Assembly: GCA_037389465.1 (NCBI GenBank)
Contig: JAZARR010000123.1
Location: forward strand, 566,501 to 630,500
Direction: 5' to 3'
From: Baylisascaris procyonis
Taxonomy: Eukaryota; Nematoda; Chromadorea; Rhabditida; Ascarididae
DNA length: 64,000 bases
In this document: positions 25,301 through 46,645 of the stretch, one piece after another
Position numbering within the stretch: position 1 is the first letter of the stretch
Layout: every line of letters starts with the position of its first letter
Position numbers and translations under genes: made by a program
The notes under the pieces: model-generated
What the model was told of the DNA's origin: nothing
What the model saw: the letters and a program-made list of their open reading frames with translations, nothing else
Databases searched by the model: none

Positions 25301-28300
25301 CTGCATGACGGTGCCAAAGCTATGTTCTGCAATCAAACCTAATTGCAGAAATGTAAGCTGTTGAAGTGATCCACGAATGTAATAGAAGAGGACAAACAGT
25401 AGCAAAGAACCGAGTGTCTCCGAAGCCGGCGCCGTCAAAACCCGACCTGAACGTCGATCAGTGGCTGATATTTGAGACTAGACAAAAGTGATCTGGTGGA
25501 GTAACTAAACAAATGTGACCTGATGGAATGGTGGAAGAATGTAGTCAATGCGGACGAGCGGTAGTAGAGAGCCAAGTATATTCCTCAATTCGACGTCATC
25601 CAACTCCGATCTGCGTACTCCTCTTCGACTAATACTGTGTGTTGTGCTAGCCACAAGATTTGGCTCCCGCTCCTCCATGCGCCTCACCAATTCGTGCTCA
25701 CCCCAACGGACTACGCTCTCCAATATTTCTACTTCCGAACACTGAAATGACAAGAATAAATCTACTTAGTGACTTCCGAGATTATATAATGTTACAGCTT
25801 ACTCAGTATTTGCAGATAAGGGAAAGGTAAGGGCTGGTCATGATGCCCCAAAAGAGACAGCTTTTGAGAGACAAAAGAGAGACATTATTTCATTCTGTAA
25901 GTACGATTCACTACTATACGCAAAATGCAGGAATAAGGATAAATCCCAGGCATTTTCTTAATACAAGAAGGAAAACCTTTGAACATGTCAACTGAAACCC
26001 GAAAACCTTTCCAACCAGGCTTCCCTAGATTCCAATCACGCGACTACCTCACGCCCCTCCCCCTGTATTTCAAAAATGCAGTCACAACAATCCCTGCGAC
26101 CACGAGAGATAACCTACTCTCCGCTAACTAATAAACCGGAAGAACAATAATCATAACTAGCAATTTTATTCTGTGGTTTATTGTTATTACTATTTCAATA
26201 AAAAGCAAATAAAATATCACAAAATTATGCATATCTCAAAGGAATAAGAGGAACCGCAACCAACATCATTCATCAACAAAAAATATATTGTATAAATTCT
26301 ATTATTGGCTCATATAAATTATTCGAAAAAAACTCGCCTTTCCTCACTTCGATCGTTGTGTAAAATGAGAGCGAGCCTAGCCGGTAAAAATGGCAAAAAA
26401 CCTTTTAGTATCATCAAATATCCGCAGATTTTTTCGAAATTCATAAACCCATGCAAAATAATGATAACGAAAAGGTTATCTTATTCTGTACAACACTTAC
26501 ACCCATCAACTTCATCATTAAATTTTATAGGCTTCCGAGTTGGAATTAGCACAGAATCCAGGATGCAAACACATTCCCAGAGTCAGTATTGCCTCACTGC
26601 GGTTGATAAATGCAAATTTGCGGAAGCACACTAAAAAACTCGCTGTTAGCCTGTACCGACTGGCTGCTGAATGAAAACCAACTACAACACTTCATGTCTC
26701 CTAGAAATTCGTCAACTTAAACGATTTAAGGTCAAAGGGTAATATACGCCGAATCAAGTAAATTTCATTGCAAGTTTTGTGGTTAAGGCACTGAAACTAC
26801 TGGATTAGCAGAAAACGAGAGGTAGGAAAGGTAAGAGAGAGTCATGGGAACAGGGCAAAGGGAAACGGTTGAGGAACACAGACAGAGAAGAGCATGAAAG
26901 GGAATGGACAAAGAGAGACGACCCGCACAAGCACAAATAAATGAGCACCGTGAGCGGTCTTCTGCAACAGTTCGGGTAAAAAATAAAGGATAATTAGCGC
27001 ATGCGCAAGTTGAAATTAACCACAATGATTAAGTAATAAAACATTACTTCAAATTCTCTTTCATCAAAAAATTGTTCAATGATATCAATGAAATATATGA
27101 CGGGAACACGGCTTCAGATTTATTAAATCTTCCACAACAACTCATACAGCACAGTGGTTTCCTACTCTTCGACCTATAGTGTGAGCATTAAATGTTAAGT
27201 TTTTTAGATATTTCTAGATGATGCCTACCCCTAAACGTTTCCACATGAAATAAACATTTACCTCAACATAATCGGAAAGAAGACAATCATGAAGAAGTTG
27301 CTCATCCAGTTCAAAGAGTACATGCGATGAACATATCCTTGAAAACTCGTTGCGTAAATAAGCAACACATTGGCGACGCACATATGCTGATCCACCAGCC
27401 TCTGAGGCCCATTCCCATAGGCTACCCACCGTATCAATCGATAACTCGGACACCATTACATCCTCGCAAGCTGGAAAAAAAATTGCTGAAAATTTCCCCA
27501 ATTCTGCGAGGATTATCTGAAGATTTCAACAACTTCAGGTTAAAAAGAGTGGTAAAGTGGAAAAAAAAAAGAAAAGAGTGGTGAACTGATTATATGCTTT
27601 TCTCAATTTTAACCCTCTCTTCTCCTCCCTCTTTGCCAAACCAAAGAGTAAATATTAAAAGTACCCTCGCAAAATACACGACCAACACGACCACTCCAAA
27701 TCAAAAGACACCATTTCAAATGATATACGAAGAAAATTCAACACGCACTGCAAGCTTTATTACCGAAAGAAGACAACAACCTTCCGGATCTATTTTTGGG
27801 AGGACAACACAATTCCGGAGGATTTCAGCCTACAGGTAGCCTCCTGAAATTCTAGGCAAATTTTCATACCTAGCCATCACATATATCCCAAAAATTATGA
27901 AAAACTTGGTTTTCTTACAGAACAGTCTCTCCACCTTCACACTCATCTGAAATTAAAATAAAAACGTTCATAAAAACTTCTAACAATGCGTAAGACGATG
28001 TAGATTTAGAAATTGGGCAATGTGATAAATGTCGATCGCGTGACGTAGTGGTGTCTTCTGACGTCGTCCCGAAGCGATTGCCTGTACCTCATTTAGACTA
28101 CTCGTCGATACTTGGCAACCATCCAATACCTACAAAACAAGCAACTCTTAACCATCTTATCCATTTCGCTGAATCATCGAAAAATTAGCTAAAAAGTTTG
28201 GCAAGAGGATCACAATGCACATGAAATATGCGAGCACATCATTCCATCTGATCCCATTTCCACATAAAGAAAAGGCCACATCCTCTCAATCCTCATTGAA

Positions 28301-30367
28301 CCTTCCATTCTTACAACAATAGTAGAAACAACTAGGCATAAGTAAAACAATTTGATAATGATCCTACTTTTACAGGTAAATCAACCAATCTGTAGAAAAC
28401 GCAGTGGAAAAAAATTGGAAGATGCAAAAAAGAGGCGAGGATGCGTCACTTCATCTCCTTCCCTTTTGCTATTGGCAGCACCCGAATCAATTCATACATA
28501 GAAATTTGCATTCACTATACTCCAGTACATAAATCCAGTACGCACAGAAAATACTCGCGAGTTAATTCGAGTTCATGGCCAAATTTTTTCATTTATTTCG
28601 CACAAGATTATAGACGTTCCAATACGTACACCGTTTTCCGCAAGACAACACCTCATCATTCAACATTTATTACAATCATCATAAAAACTTTCCGAAAAGA
28701 CATTCCGACGTATCTGCAACCGTCGAAACGCACAAGGATACCGGAAAGAAGACGACGTACCAAAAGCAACCGATAGTGCAGCTTAAATTTAACATCAAAT
28801 CCCAGCTTTCAATCTGCTAATGCACTTATTAGATCCTGGTCAGTATATGTGTGCAACAAATTAGATCACCTGAGGGTCAAGAACTGAAATGGGACTTACT
28901 TTCGAAAGGTCAAGGCGGTCACTGTAAACGGCATAAAGCACGACCGGTGCATAGATCCTTGGTATGAGTCGCTCATCGATAACAATATTCAACGGCTCAC
29001 CACGAAGCCTTTTTCTTTCGATAAGCGAACGTAGGAAATCCGATCTTGCGGCCACAATTGCCGATGAACAACGAATCCGATATTCCAATGCATCTACACG
29101 ACGAATACCACTTTCATCTAAAAATTTTCACACAATTTTTCCATAATTCAAGAACTGCATCCATTGCATTCGTAAGGAATTCCACTTAATTTCGAGCATT
29201 TTCGCGTAAATTTAAGTTCAATATAAATTAAAAATCACCTTCAACATGACACATTTCATCCTTTCTTTTATTTCACTTCTATAACTCACTGACAGAGCAT
29301 ATAAATTTTACACTTCACATTTCATATGATTCACTTATTTAAATATCTTTTGAATTATATTGTAAATACTCTCAAATATTTATAAAAAAATAAACCTGAC
29401 GAAATGCTGTTCGCATTGGTTGTAAAAATTAGAGTACAATCTCCTTTCGTTGTAAAGTCATAATCTGCGAGATCATCATACAATGATGTTACACATCCAA
29501 GCCTGCAAAAAATTTCGTGAACGAATTCAAAAACAGGCATAAATTTCTTTGTAATACATTGCGCCGGCGAGATACTTTCACCTGAAAATTTCATCATTTT
29601 CTCGCCTTTGTTAGAAATTAACTAGTAAAAACCTCAAAATTCGGGAGACGGTGAGGAGGAGGATGGGGAGGAAGAAAGCTGATTCATCACCATATTCAAG
29701 ATGGCTCAATTTCTTAAGCGAGCCCTCTACATCATAAAGCATTGAAAGTGAATCCTGAAACTAGAACCTTCACAAATCTCAACATCGAGAACAAAAACAA
29801 ATAAAAATAACTAAATAGATACCTAAGCAAGAGATGATTCACTTTATGTCGTTCGGTGAGTGGAACCGAAGATGGCATATCACCCGAATAAATGCATTGA
29901 AGTGTTGCAATAAACAATTCATGTGATACACTATCGTCAATAAAGCTTAACATTGGAGTTGCACTTGATGTACTTTCCTCTAAACTATTCCACAAATCGG
30001 CAAAATATCGTGATCGAGCACATAATACTGCCATATGCGCCGCATAGCGCCCATCCTGTAAAATACCTCAACGTTTCATAATGACACTGCCATATAACCG
30101 AATGAAACTTAACATTAGCAATTATTCACTTCAAGTATGTCTTCTTGTTGCTCACAAGCTTACAACTCTAATTCCGCCTCGAATGATTTCTTTTTATGCT
30201 TCCCATCTTGAATTTCTTTGTGCAACTTTTTCCTTTTCGCTTATCACTTCTCAATAACCATTCCATGCTTCTCATATGCATCTATGTATGTAACCTCCTT
30301 GTATGGGACGCTAAATAGGTAAATGAATAAATAAATGAACACATAAATAGACGAGCGAACGAGCAAA

Positions 30368-30418
<51 letters not shown>

Positions 30419-32050
30419 ACTAATTAATAAAACATTTCTCCTTTCATCTTAGTGAGATCAAAATTTTCAAAAACAACACGATCTAATGTTGTTGAGGACG
30501 CCCAACTTCATTTAATTATATTTTTACCAATAAAACATCAAAAATAAGTCATCATTAGGATGGTCGAATGTGTTATATTTAAGCAAGAGATTCCATGAAA
30601 CGCTCATAGTATTCCGTGTAGGAAAATCCATGTAGAACACGCATTTAGTAAAGGAAATCAAAAGAAAGAGTTGTAAAAATTTTACCGTGATCCAAAAACA
30701 TCTACTTTAGTGACTTCCAGGTTTTACCGTAATTTAAATCGGTCACTGCATGAACCCTTCCTTGTGTGCAAGTGATATATACACTATGATGCAACCAATG
30801 ATAACGAAACACGATTGGTAAATTTCCCACGTTCTAAAAATTACCTAAACCAATCGCGAAGCAACAAGTTTCTTCTAAATGATTCACAAATTCACACAAA
30901 ATCTACCTTGAATAGAACAAAACAATCTGTTGCAATACAATTTTGGAAAGCATTTAGAAGATCCCTCGAAAGTGATGAGACAGCCGATCTGGCACATTCA
31001 GCGATCAACACCAACTCCCTTACTGCACAGGCACTCTCCATTTCGGCACATAATGCGGCCAACTCTGAGCATGACCATGAACTGATGAGATCACGGAATG
31101 CACGTTGTGTATCGCGTGAGATTGGTCGACTCTGCAAAAGAAAAAAATTTATTTTACGCTATGAAACACTGCATCGTTTTATATTGCACTGATTGTGTTA
31201 TAGAAGCCATTCAATTTTCAACTTATTATTTGTGTTATAGGATAGACATTTGAATTGTGTTGACAAATTTTTAAATATTTATGCTATGAGAATTTGAAAT
31301 AAGCAATCTTCCTTTCCCTTTTCATTCATAAATTTTCTTTACACAGACGCATTGTGACAATGAACTCCGGAGTCAAAACTTCGAAACGATAAAGCTGGAG
31401 TTCATTGATTGTAAATACGCAGCAAACACCTCTTATATTATATTTCCATTAATGATCCACTAACTTCAACGATAACTATAATATTTAAGTCAAAAAAAAA
31501 ATATCCACATGCAATTTGGAACGTTCTATGAAATTGGACAAACCCTATAAGAAGTAAGCAATCAAACTCGAAGTATTCATAACATTGTTGAAGTTTCAGC
31601 CGTTCAGTGCATTAAAGCGAAATTCGTTGGAAATAAATGAAAACAAAGATCAACAATATGAATGCTTCAGGTGATATTTGGCGAAATCCATCACTTTCTA
31701 GAGATCTCATATATATATTTTAATTCAATAATGGCAACAGTCTTTTATTATTATGACCATCGCTTTATCAACCGCATCAAAACTTATGAGCGTTAGAAAT
31801 ATACGCCCATTAGATTATCAAAAGAAAAATAAATTAATTAATTAATAAATAATAAAAACAAAAAAAAAACAATTGAAACCTTTCTGCGTGACTGAAATCT
31901 CGAGAATCTACTGGCGACATATTTACTAAGTATAAGTGCGGTGAATCGATTCTTTGTGGAATGTGTTCTGCGTGATGAACATGGCGCTATCCAATCAAGT
32001 TCATTCGGTGAATTCGAACCTTTCAATTGCGAACTATTCGCCGCACCCAT
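22302..32050 (-). CDS. BTBD7: BTBD7 orthologue, double BTB plus BACK protein, 13 exons
   Basis: Exons in transcript order: 31880-32050, 30907-31131, 29823-30055, 29396-29502, 28900-29117, 27985-28129, 27262-27470, 25520-25741, 24677-24853, 23890-24054, 23259-23357, 22575-22776, 22302-22372. All phases agree, giving 2244 nt and 747 residues. It starts MGAANSS, an N-myristoylation-type start like human BTBD7 (MGANASN). BTB1 spans about 123-210 (AHMAVLCARSRYFADLW) and BTB2 about 225-320 (AIVAARSDFLRSLIERKR). A BACK-type region follows (CEDVMVSELS, then WGEHELVRRMEEREPN and SISRRGVRRSELDDVELR). The alignment with the human protein continues to VRLRVLRELNL, but the long proline-rich tail of the vertebrate protein is missing; the worm protein ends ESMI. 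Vertebrate BTBD7 links to E-cadherin dynamics and cleft formation; BTB proteins often act as CUL3 adaptors. The exon 10 and exon 12 acceptors end GAG and AAG, which is unusual. The exon 10 donor at 23889 is the least certain; reading past it runs to a stop. Confidence 0.92.
25206..25330 (-). pseudogene. Decayed duplicate of BTBD7 exon 8
   Basis: In the intron just downstream of exon 8, the minus strand reads LGDVELRDIFGPVV. Exon 8 has LDDVELRNILGSLL at 25520-25741. DNA similarity continues on both sides: CTTCACTATCCCAT here against CTTCCACCATTCCAT at the exon's 3' end, and an ACATAGC..T stretch against ACACAGTATT upstream. Stops and small indels break the frame, and the splice donor is not preserved. 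It is a tandem exon duplication that has since decayed. Confidence 0.55.
30364..30422. repeat. (AAAT)n microsatellite in BTBD7 intron 2
   Basis: About thirteen TAAA units in the intron between exons 30907-31131 and 29823-30055. Confidence 0.95.
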
Positions 32051-32876
32051 TCCATTACAATCACTTCATTTGCTTGCCAATACAATACTTTTAGATACAA
32101 TCTGAAATGTTGCTATTGATCATTTTCTTGTAATGTATACATTAGATCGAGTATTATTACGCTTATCATTTCAACAATAGAAGAATATTAAATATTGGAA
32201 TAAATCAAGCTTAGATTCAATTACATCTAAGCCCATTTAAAGTGGTAATCATGTGATGAAGCAAGAATGACCAATAATGAAGATGACCACTGACCGCTGA
32301 CCTTACTACCTTTATTATTCTTCTATTCACCTAATGTATATCATGTATATCATGGCAATATCGTGCGATGCCGAAGTATTACAATGTCTATGCTTGTCCA
32401 TCAGTTTCAACGCCGCAAATAAGATCCGAGATAAAGCAGGCATAGTGGACATCATAGTATGACCCCTAAACAACTTTTTCGGTTGTCCAAACAAAGAGAA
32501 ATAACCTATTGACCTGCAAAGGTGTGAGAATGCCACCTGCATTTTACACAGGTAGCCTTTCTATTTTATAGGGAACGGCTCACAGAAGGACCAATGATGT
32601 GAGAAATGACAAGTGTTAGAATGAAGACATTACATCGATTGTTTATAACTTATGAAACTATCCAGCATGACAAACAAAATGCCAAAAAGCACATATCCTG
32701 CCAGATTCTTTTAGGCACTTCTTCAGTTGTTTATTTTCTTTGAGCAGAAAAGACAGTAACACTCGCTCGCTTGTATATTAGCGTCTTACTAATAAAGATA
32801 TAAGTTCTGTTTTTCAAGTATTTCACGGATAGGTCTTTGTTTGATATGTTCTCCATCCTGGTTTGAGGCATGATTT

Positions 32877-32891
32877 TATATATATATATAC

Positions 32892-32955
<64 letters not shown>
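32877..32955. repeat. (TA)n microsatellite, interrupted
   Basis: A TA run with a few interspersed TACATA units. Confidence 0.95.
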
Positions 32956-32959
<4 letters not shown>

Positions 32960-33181
32960 GGGATTTTTTTCATAAGGTTTAAGCCTGATTTGCTTAATTT
33001 ACCTCACCTTTAAGCGTTACCTCTCACGCTTACCGAATTACCCCCCACCTTTATTCAATAAACATCAACCAAACAACGCTTATATTATATACGATCAAAA
33101 AATTTGCATAAAAGAACAAACAATCATGTTACCTACCTACCGTTCGATCAAATCCCCTCCGTAAATATGCATTCACTTATA

Positions 33182-33262
33182 GAGTAACGCAACGCGACTT
33201 GACGCGTCGCGCTACAGTATCCTCCACGCGGGAATTCAAACGCGTCGGAAAATTTTCAATGT
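33182..33262. promoter_or_regulatory. CG-rich patch in the divergent promoter region
   Basis: Several ACGCG/CGCGT words occur within 80 bases, including a palindromic GACGCGTC, in otherwise AT-rich DNA about 1.1 kb upstream of the BTBD7 start codon. It may be a regulatory element or a small repeat; nothing in the sequence decides between them. Confidence 0.3.
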
Positions 33263-34051
33263 TCCTCTTATTTCTTTAGCGATATCAATTTTCCTTAATT
33301 GAATATTAACCAAATATAGAATTTTTAACAATTTACTGCTTAATTTTACCGGAAATGGCATCAGTTGCCCGTTTAAACTAATATGGACAGTAGCCAGTTA
33401 AAACGGGATCATTTTTCGTGTCAAGACGCAATTCTTATATGTTATCGATTACGGTATCTTATTCACGTGGAATGATGTCCTCGTCATAGCGGGTTGTTCA
33501 TGTTTTGTTTATGTTCTGTTCACTTTTGGATGGATCATAACGATTTCTTGCTTGTTTTGGTGTTTCGACGTTGACGAGTTCATGTGATGCTAAGTAGCAA
33601 GTTCGCGAACTTCAGATTCATTTTCTGTCATTTCCGCTATTTACCTGTATTTTTCACCTATTTGTATTCCATCTTAATAACGTTGGTTTATATTGTCTTA
33701 GAGTCATTCGACTATCCAATTTAAGAATCGCCCTAAATGGTGGTCGTCGAGTACATGCTAAGCTTTAACTTGTCATCGGATTATTTAGGCACCGAAATTG
33801 TTCACGTTTTCCAACTTGAAGGTGTTCAAAGCTTGCCGATTCACGCATAAGGTTGTATGATAGAATGATACTCTCGGCTGAAATGGTCGTGCATAATCTC
33901 ATTCCCTTTTCAAGCATAAGTCCTTAGAACCTGGTCTATTTGAAGCGCTTGGAGGCTGTGCTACTTGAAACGTTCCGTCTCGACCAGAAGGTTTTCACCC
34001 CAATACTTCGCCTATGTTCTCCTTCCGAATCGCTCGAACCATCCCATCGTA

Positions 34052-34261
34052 TCAACCAGCAGTCTGGAATAAGATAATTGTTCGTCTTCTAGGCAATAAT
34101 TCAACCTTAAAAAGTTTCCATGATGTTATGCACAATTCCTCCTGTTGGCTGTCTTTGCTAAAGATTTCGTTTATCTCTAATGTCTCAATGGGCGTTTCGT
34201 TCTCATTTTCGAGCGGAACGTCACATTTTTTATGTGCTCTTTGTAAACTAGGAAAACGCAT
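34052..34261 (-). CDS. Candidate exon, acidic product, unrecognised
   Basis: The minus strand is open for 69 codons from ATG at 34261: MRFPSLQRAHKKCDVPLENE, then a Glu/Thr-rich part (ETPIETLEINEIFSKDSQQE). The composition is mixed and codon-like, unlike the Phe/Ile/Lys frames elsewhere. A donor is possible after SWKLFK. The plus strand is also open here, which weakens the case. No family is recognised and no partner exons were found. Confidence 0.25.
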   Translation of the reverse strand: MRFPSLQRAHKKCDVPLENENETPIETLEINEIFSKDSQQEELCITSWKLFKVELLPRRRTIILFQTAG

Positions 34262-34750
34262 TATCTTAGCGCTACATTTATATATTTAATGGTTATATAT
34301 ATTTGAGATTCGTCAAATAAAAAAAAAAAAAAAACAGCGCCAGCAAAATTTGGTCGGTTTACTTTACGTCAGCCAAATTGTATAGTTTCATTTTCTATCT
34401 ATGCTTTTTTCATCATTTTCTATCTATGCTTTTGTTGTTATCTTTACTATGATGACTCACTATTCCACTTACTGATAGGAATGCAAATCTTTCTGGTTGA
34501 ATTGATTTTTTTTTTGAAATCATCTGCACACTTGCTTCTAGAACGACGTTGTGATGTTTACTAAAAAATTTTCTCATATATAAAATGAAAATAAAAAACG
34601 AAGTTTAATAGTTGGACAGCTTGTCGGTGAAAAATTCGCTCAATTTTGTTGAAAAAGAAAGTGATAACTGCACAGGTATAATTAGAATCAACCTGCATAT
34701 ATGCGTGAAGCAGTTTATAAATCGAAAGATGAGCCCGCGCTCAACACATC

Positions 34751-34777
34751 ATATATATATATATATATATATATATG
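34751..34777. repeat. (TA)n microsatellite
   Basis: A short TA run. Confidence 0.9.
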
Positions 34778-34873
34778 TTTCCTTAGGTAAAAGATACTGG
34801 AAGAGAGGATCGCTTATAGCCTCTTCAAAGCTAGGAATTAAGTAAGTCAACTAATTTCATTTGCATGTGACAG

Positions 34874-34903
34874 TGGGGGGGGGGGGAGGCCGGAGAGGGA
34901 AGG
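34874..34903 (+). repeat. G-tract
   Basis: A run of about thirteen G followed by AGGCCGGAGAGGG, upstream of rab-1. Confidence 0.7.
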
Positions 34904-37222
34904 CGAAGAAAGTAAGAGATTCTCTGCCTAATAGGCTACTTCCGTACGGTTATGGGCTTCTGATTTACCTTGATACGTGCATGTCTACTTTGATGTATCT
35001 TGATATCTGCATGTCAACTTACTATTCTCACAAGCGTTTCGTTCAATCAAACGGCCTTTTTTTCCGATTCTTCTTTTAGAGAGAATTTATGCAAAACGAT
35101 TGGGAAATAAGTGCGTGTTTCTAGAGTTTTTATTTGATTTGCTTTTATCACTGTACGTTTACGTTGTATGTTATGATAGAATTCTCTCTGTGCATGTGTA
35201 TTTGTCTGTCTGTATGTTTGCTTATTTCCACTTGAGAACCGATGAAATTGAAATTGCGAAATTTAATAAATCTAAGCTATATGATAAGATGACTCTACAA
35301 CATTTTCATGTTGATTTAATAGCTTTAAAAGTTACAAAAATTTTGAAATTGTCTGAAAAAAATTGCATTTATTTCGCAATTTGTAAATAGAGTCTGTAAA
35401 TTGTAATATATTCATATGAAATAGATTTTGATCGGTTTATATGATCTCTGAACAGAATAAGTAAGTATATCTCATATAAAAATTAACCTTTTGCAGGTTT
35501 CTATAATCGATTAGTTGGGTTAAAATACAATTGCGCCATTTTTTTTTGTTTGTTTTATGTCTGTGAAATTAATTGATGAATAGATTTGTAAAAACGGTGA
35601 TATGTCTGTGCGTGTATGTCTGTTTGTCTGTCTGTTCAGGACTTTCAACTCGCAGGCTGAAAAAGCTGTGGCTAATTGATGAAATTTCCTGGTCGTACGC
35701 TATATACGAAGATGACCATCACTCAGTTTTGTTTTAATCCAATCGGATGTATGAGTTGTTGATTTCTTAAGGTCTTGTAAAATTACTGGCCAGGTCTTAG
35801 TTTGCAGCCAGCCGTTCGTGTTCTCAATATTTTATCGGGTTTGTAGTTGTACATTTGAACAGCATATCACTTACCTCGAAGAAACTTTTAAATGCATTGT
35901 TGTTTTTTCATTGTCGGTGCAGCCGACTGGTTTCTATGTTGTGCGGATACGGTGACTTTTCCTTACCGTTCGAGTAAAGTGACTTTCTCAAACAGTTTTC
36001 ATTTGCGTCATCACTTCCTTGGTTCCGTAAAATGATTCAGTTTCTTACGTTTATAAAATCTGGTGGTTTTTACTAAACATGTCTTTAACACTTTCTTTGT
36101 TCGATATTTATTAGTGACAGTTGTAACAAAAAGCGCATATTGTGCTAGCTAAACTTGCTGGTGCAAATTCCCATTTGTCTTGGTTCGAGTGGCTTGCATT
36201 AGTTTGCTGCTTCATTTGTTATTCATGAAGCAATTTTGCCAAAACCACCGACATAAAAGGTAAATGCTGAATTTGTGGTGGAACTTACACAGAAATTACC
36301 AATTAAGATTAAATATACTCCGATGCCTAGTTGAGCACTAGGATGGTTTTATTAGAGAATATTCGCTGCGCCGTGGGATGTCCTTAGGAATGCGATGCGT
36401 TGATTCCTTCTCTCTCTCTTCAGCCGTATCCACTTCGTATCGATCAAGTGAAGAGCACATCAGGTGACAGCAGTCAGCTGATCGCTGCCTCATAATTGTA
36501 ATCAGCATTGTTTTAAATTGTTTGTTATTATGAGAAGGCCGATAATATGTCAACGATGTGGAGTTGTTTTGAGAAAGCATAGAAATGTCTGAAATATTTC
36601 TTACGTTCTGCTTATAATTCCTTACCATCCAAATGTCCGCCTTTCACTTTTAATTTTTTATTTCTACCCTATTTTCTGTTTATTTCTCTAATTTCATTTT
36701 TTTTCGACTACACACTTCTGCCATCGCTATATAAACCAATAAAGGAAATGAACGTATTTTTGTTTATTTTGATGAGAAAAATTTGATGCCGAGACTAAAC
36801 TGCAATCAACGGTTGTGATGCTAAATGAAATTTTTAATCTTTGATTTAAGTTTAGGATAGTTGCCAATAAATAGTTTTTTTTTAATTTTTCAAGGTCTTC
36901 AGTTTATTACCAGTTTTTTTTTTATTTGCATGGATACTTATTAGCATATAATATTGACGTATGTATATAGTCGATTTCGCCACATTAAAGTTGGTTATCT
37001 TCGACGCACTTTCATTTCCGTATCGCTTATTGACGGTTGGTGCGTTGTTCATTGGCGCATCGTTTGGCACCGCAGTTGCGAGTGGTGTTGTTGTGTATTG
37101 TGCCACGTCATCGACTTTTTTTCGGCAGTGAGGCATTGTGGTGCATTCACCTATTTAAGGTGCGCATATCGTTCCTCACAGTTCAGGGTTAAAAGTCGAA
37201 GTCACTCCTCATAACGGCAAGT

Positions 37223-46645
<9,423 letters not shown>

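Larger units (their letters stand above)
32051..37222. other. Divergent upstream region between BTBD7 and rab-1
   Basis: The two genes point away from each other, so this 5.2 kb must contain both promoters. It includes (TA)n runs (32877-32955 and 34751-34777), a CG-rich patch with ACGCG repeats (33182-33262), a G-tract (34874-34903), a repeated 23-bp unit near 34388-34437 and TCTG-rich patches (about 35185-35220 and 35600-35640). A minus-strand open segment at 34052-34261 could be an exon. No TATA box stands out, because the whole region is TA-rich. Confidence 0.6.

Noticed and set aside
26305..26634. 109-codon plus-strand frame inside a BTBD7 intron
   Set aside because: Composition is that of intron DNA, and no domain or splice signals support a nested gene.
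28441..28776. 111-codon plus-strand frame
   Set aside because: It lies within the BTBD7 intron between exons at 27985-28129 and 28900-29117, and shows no family resemblance.
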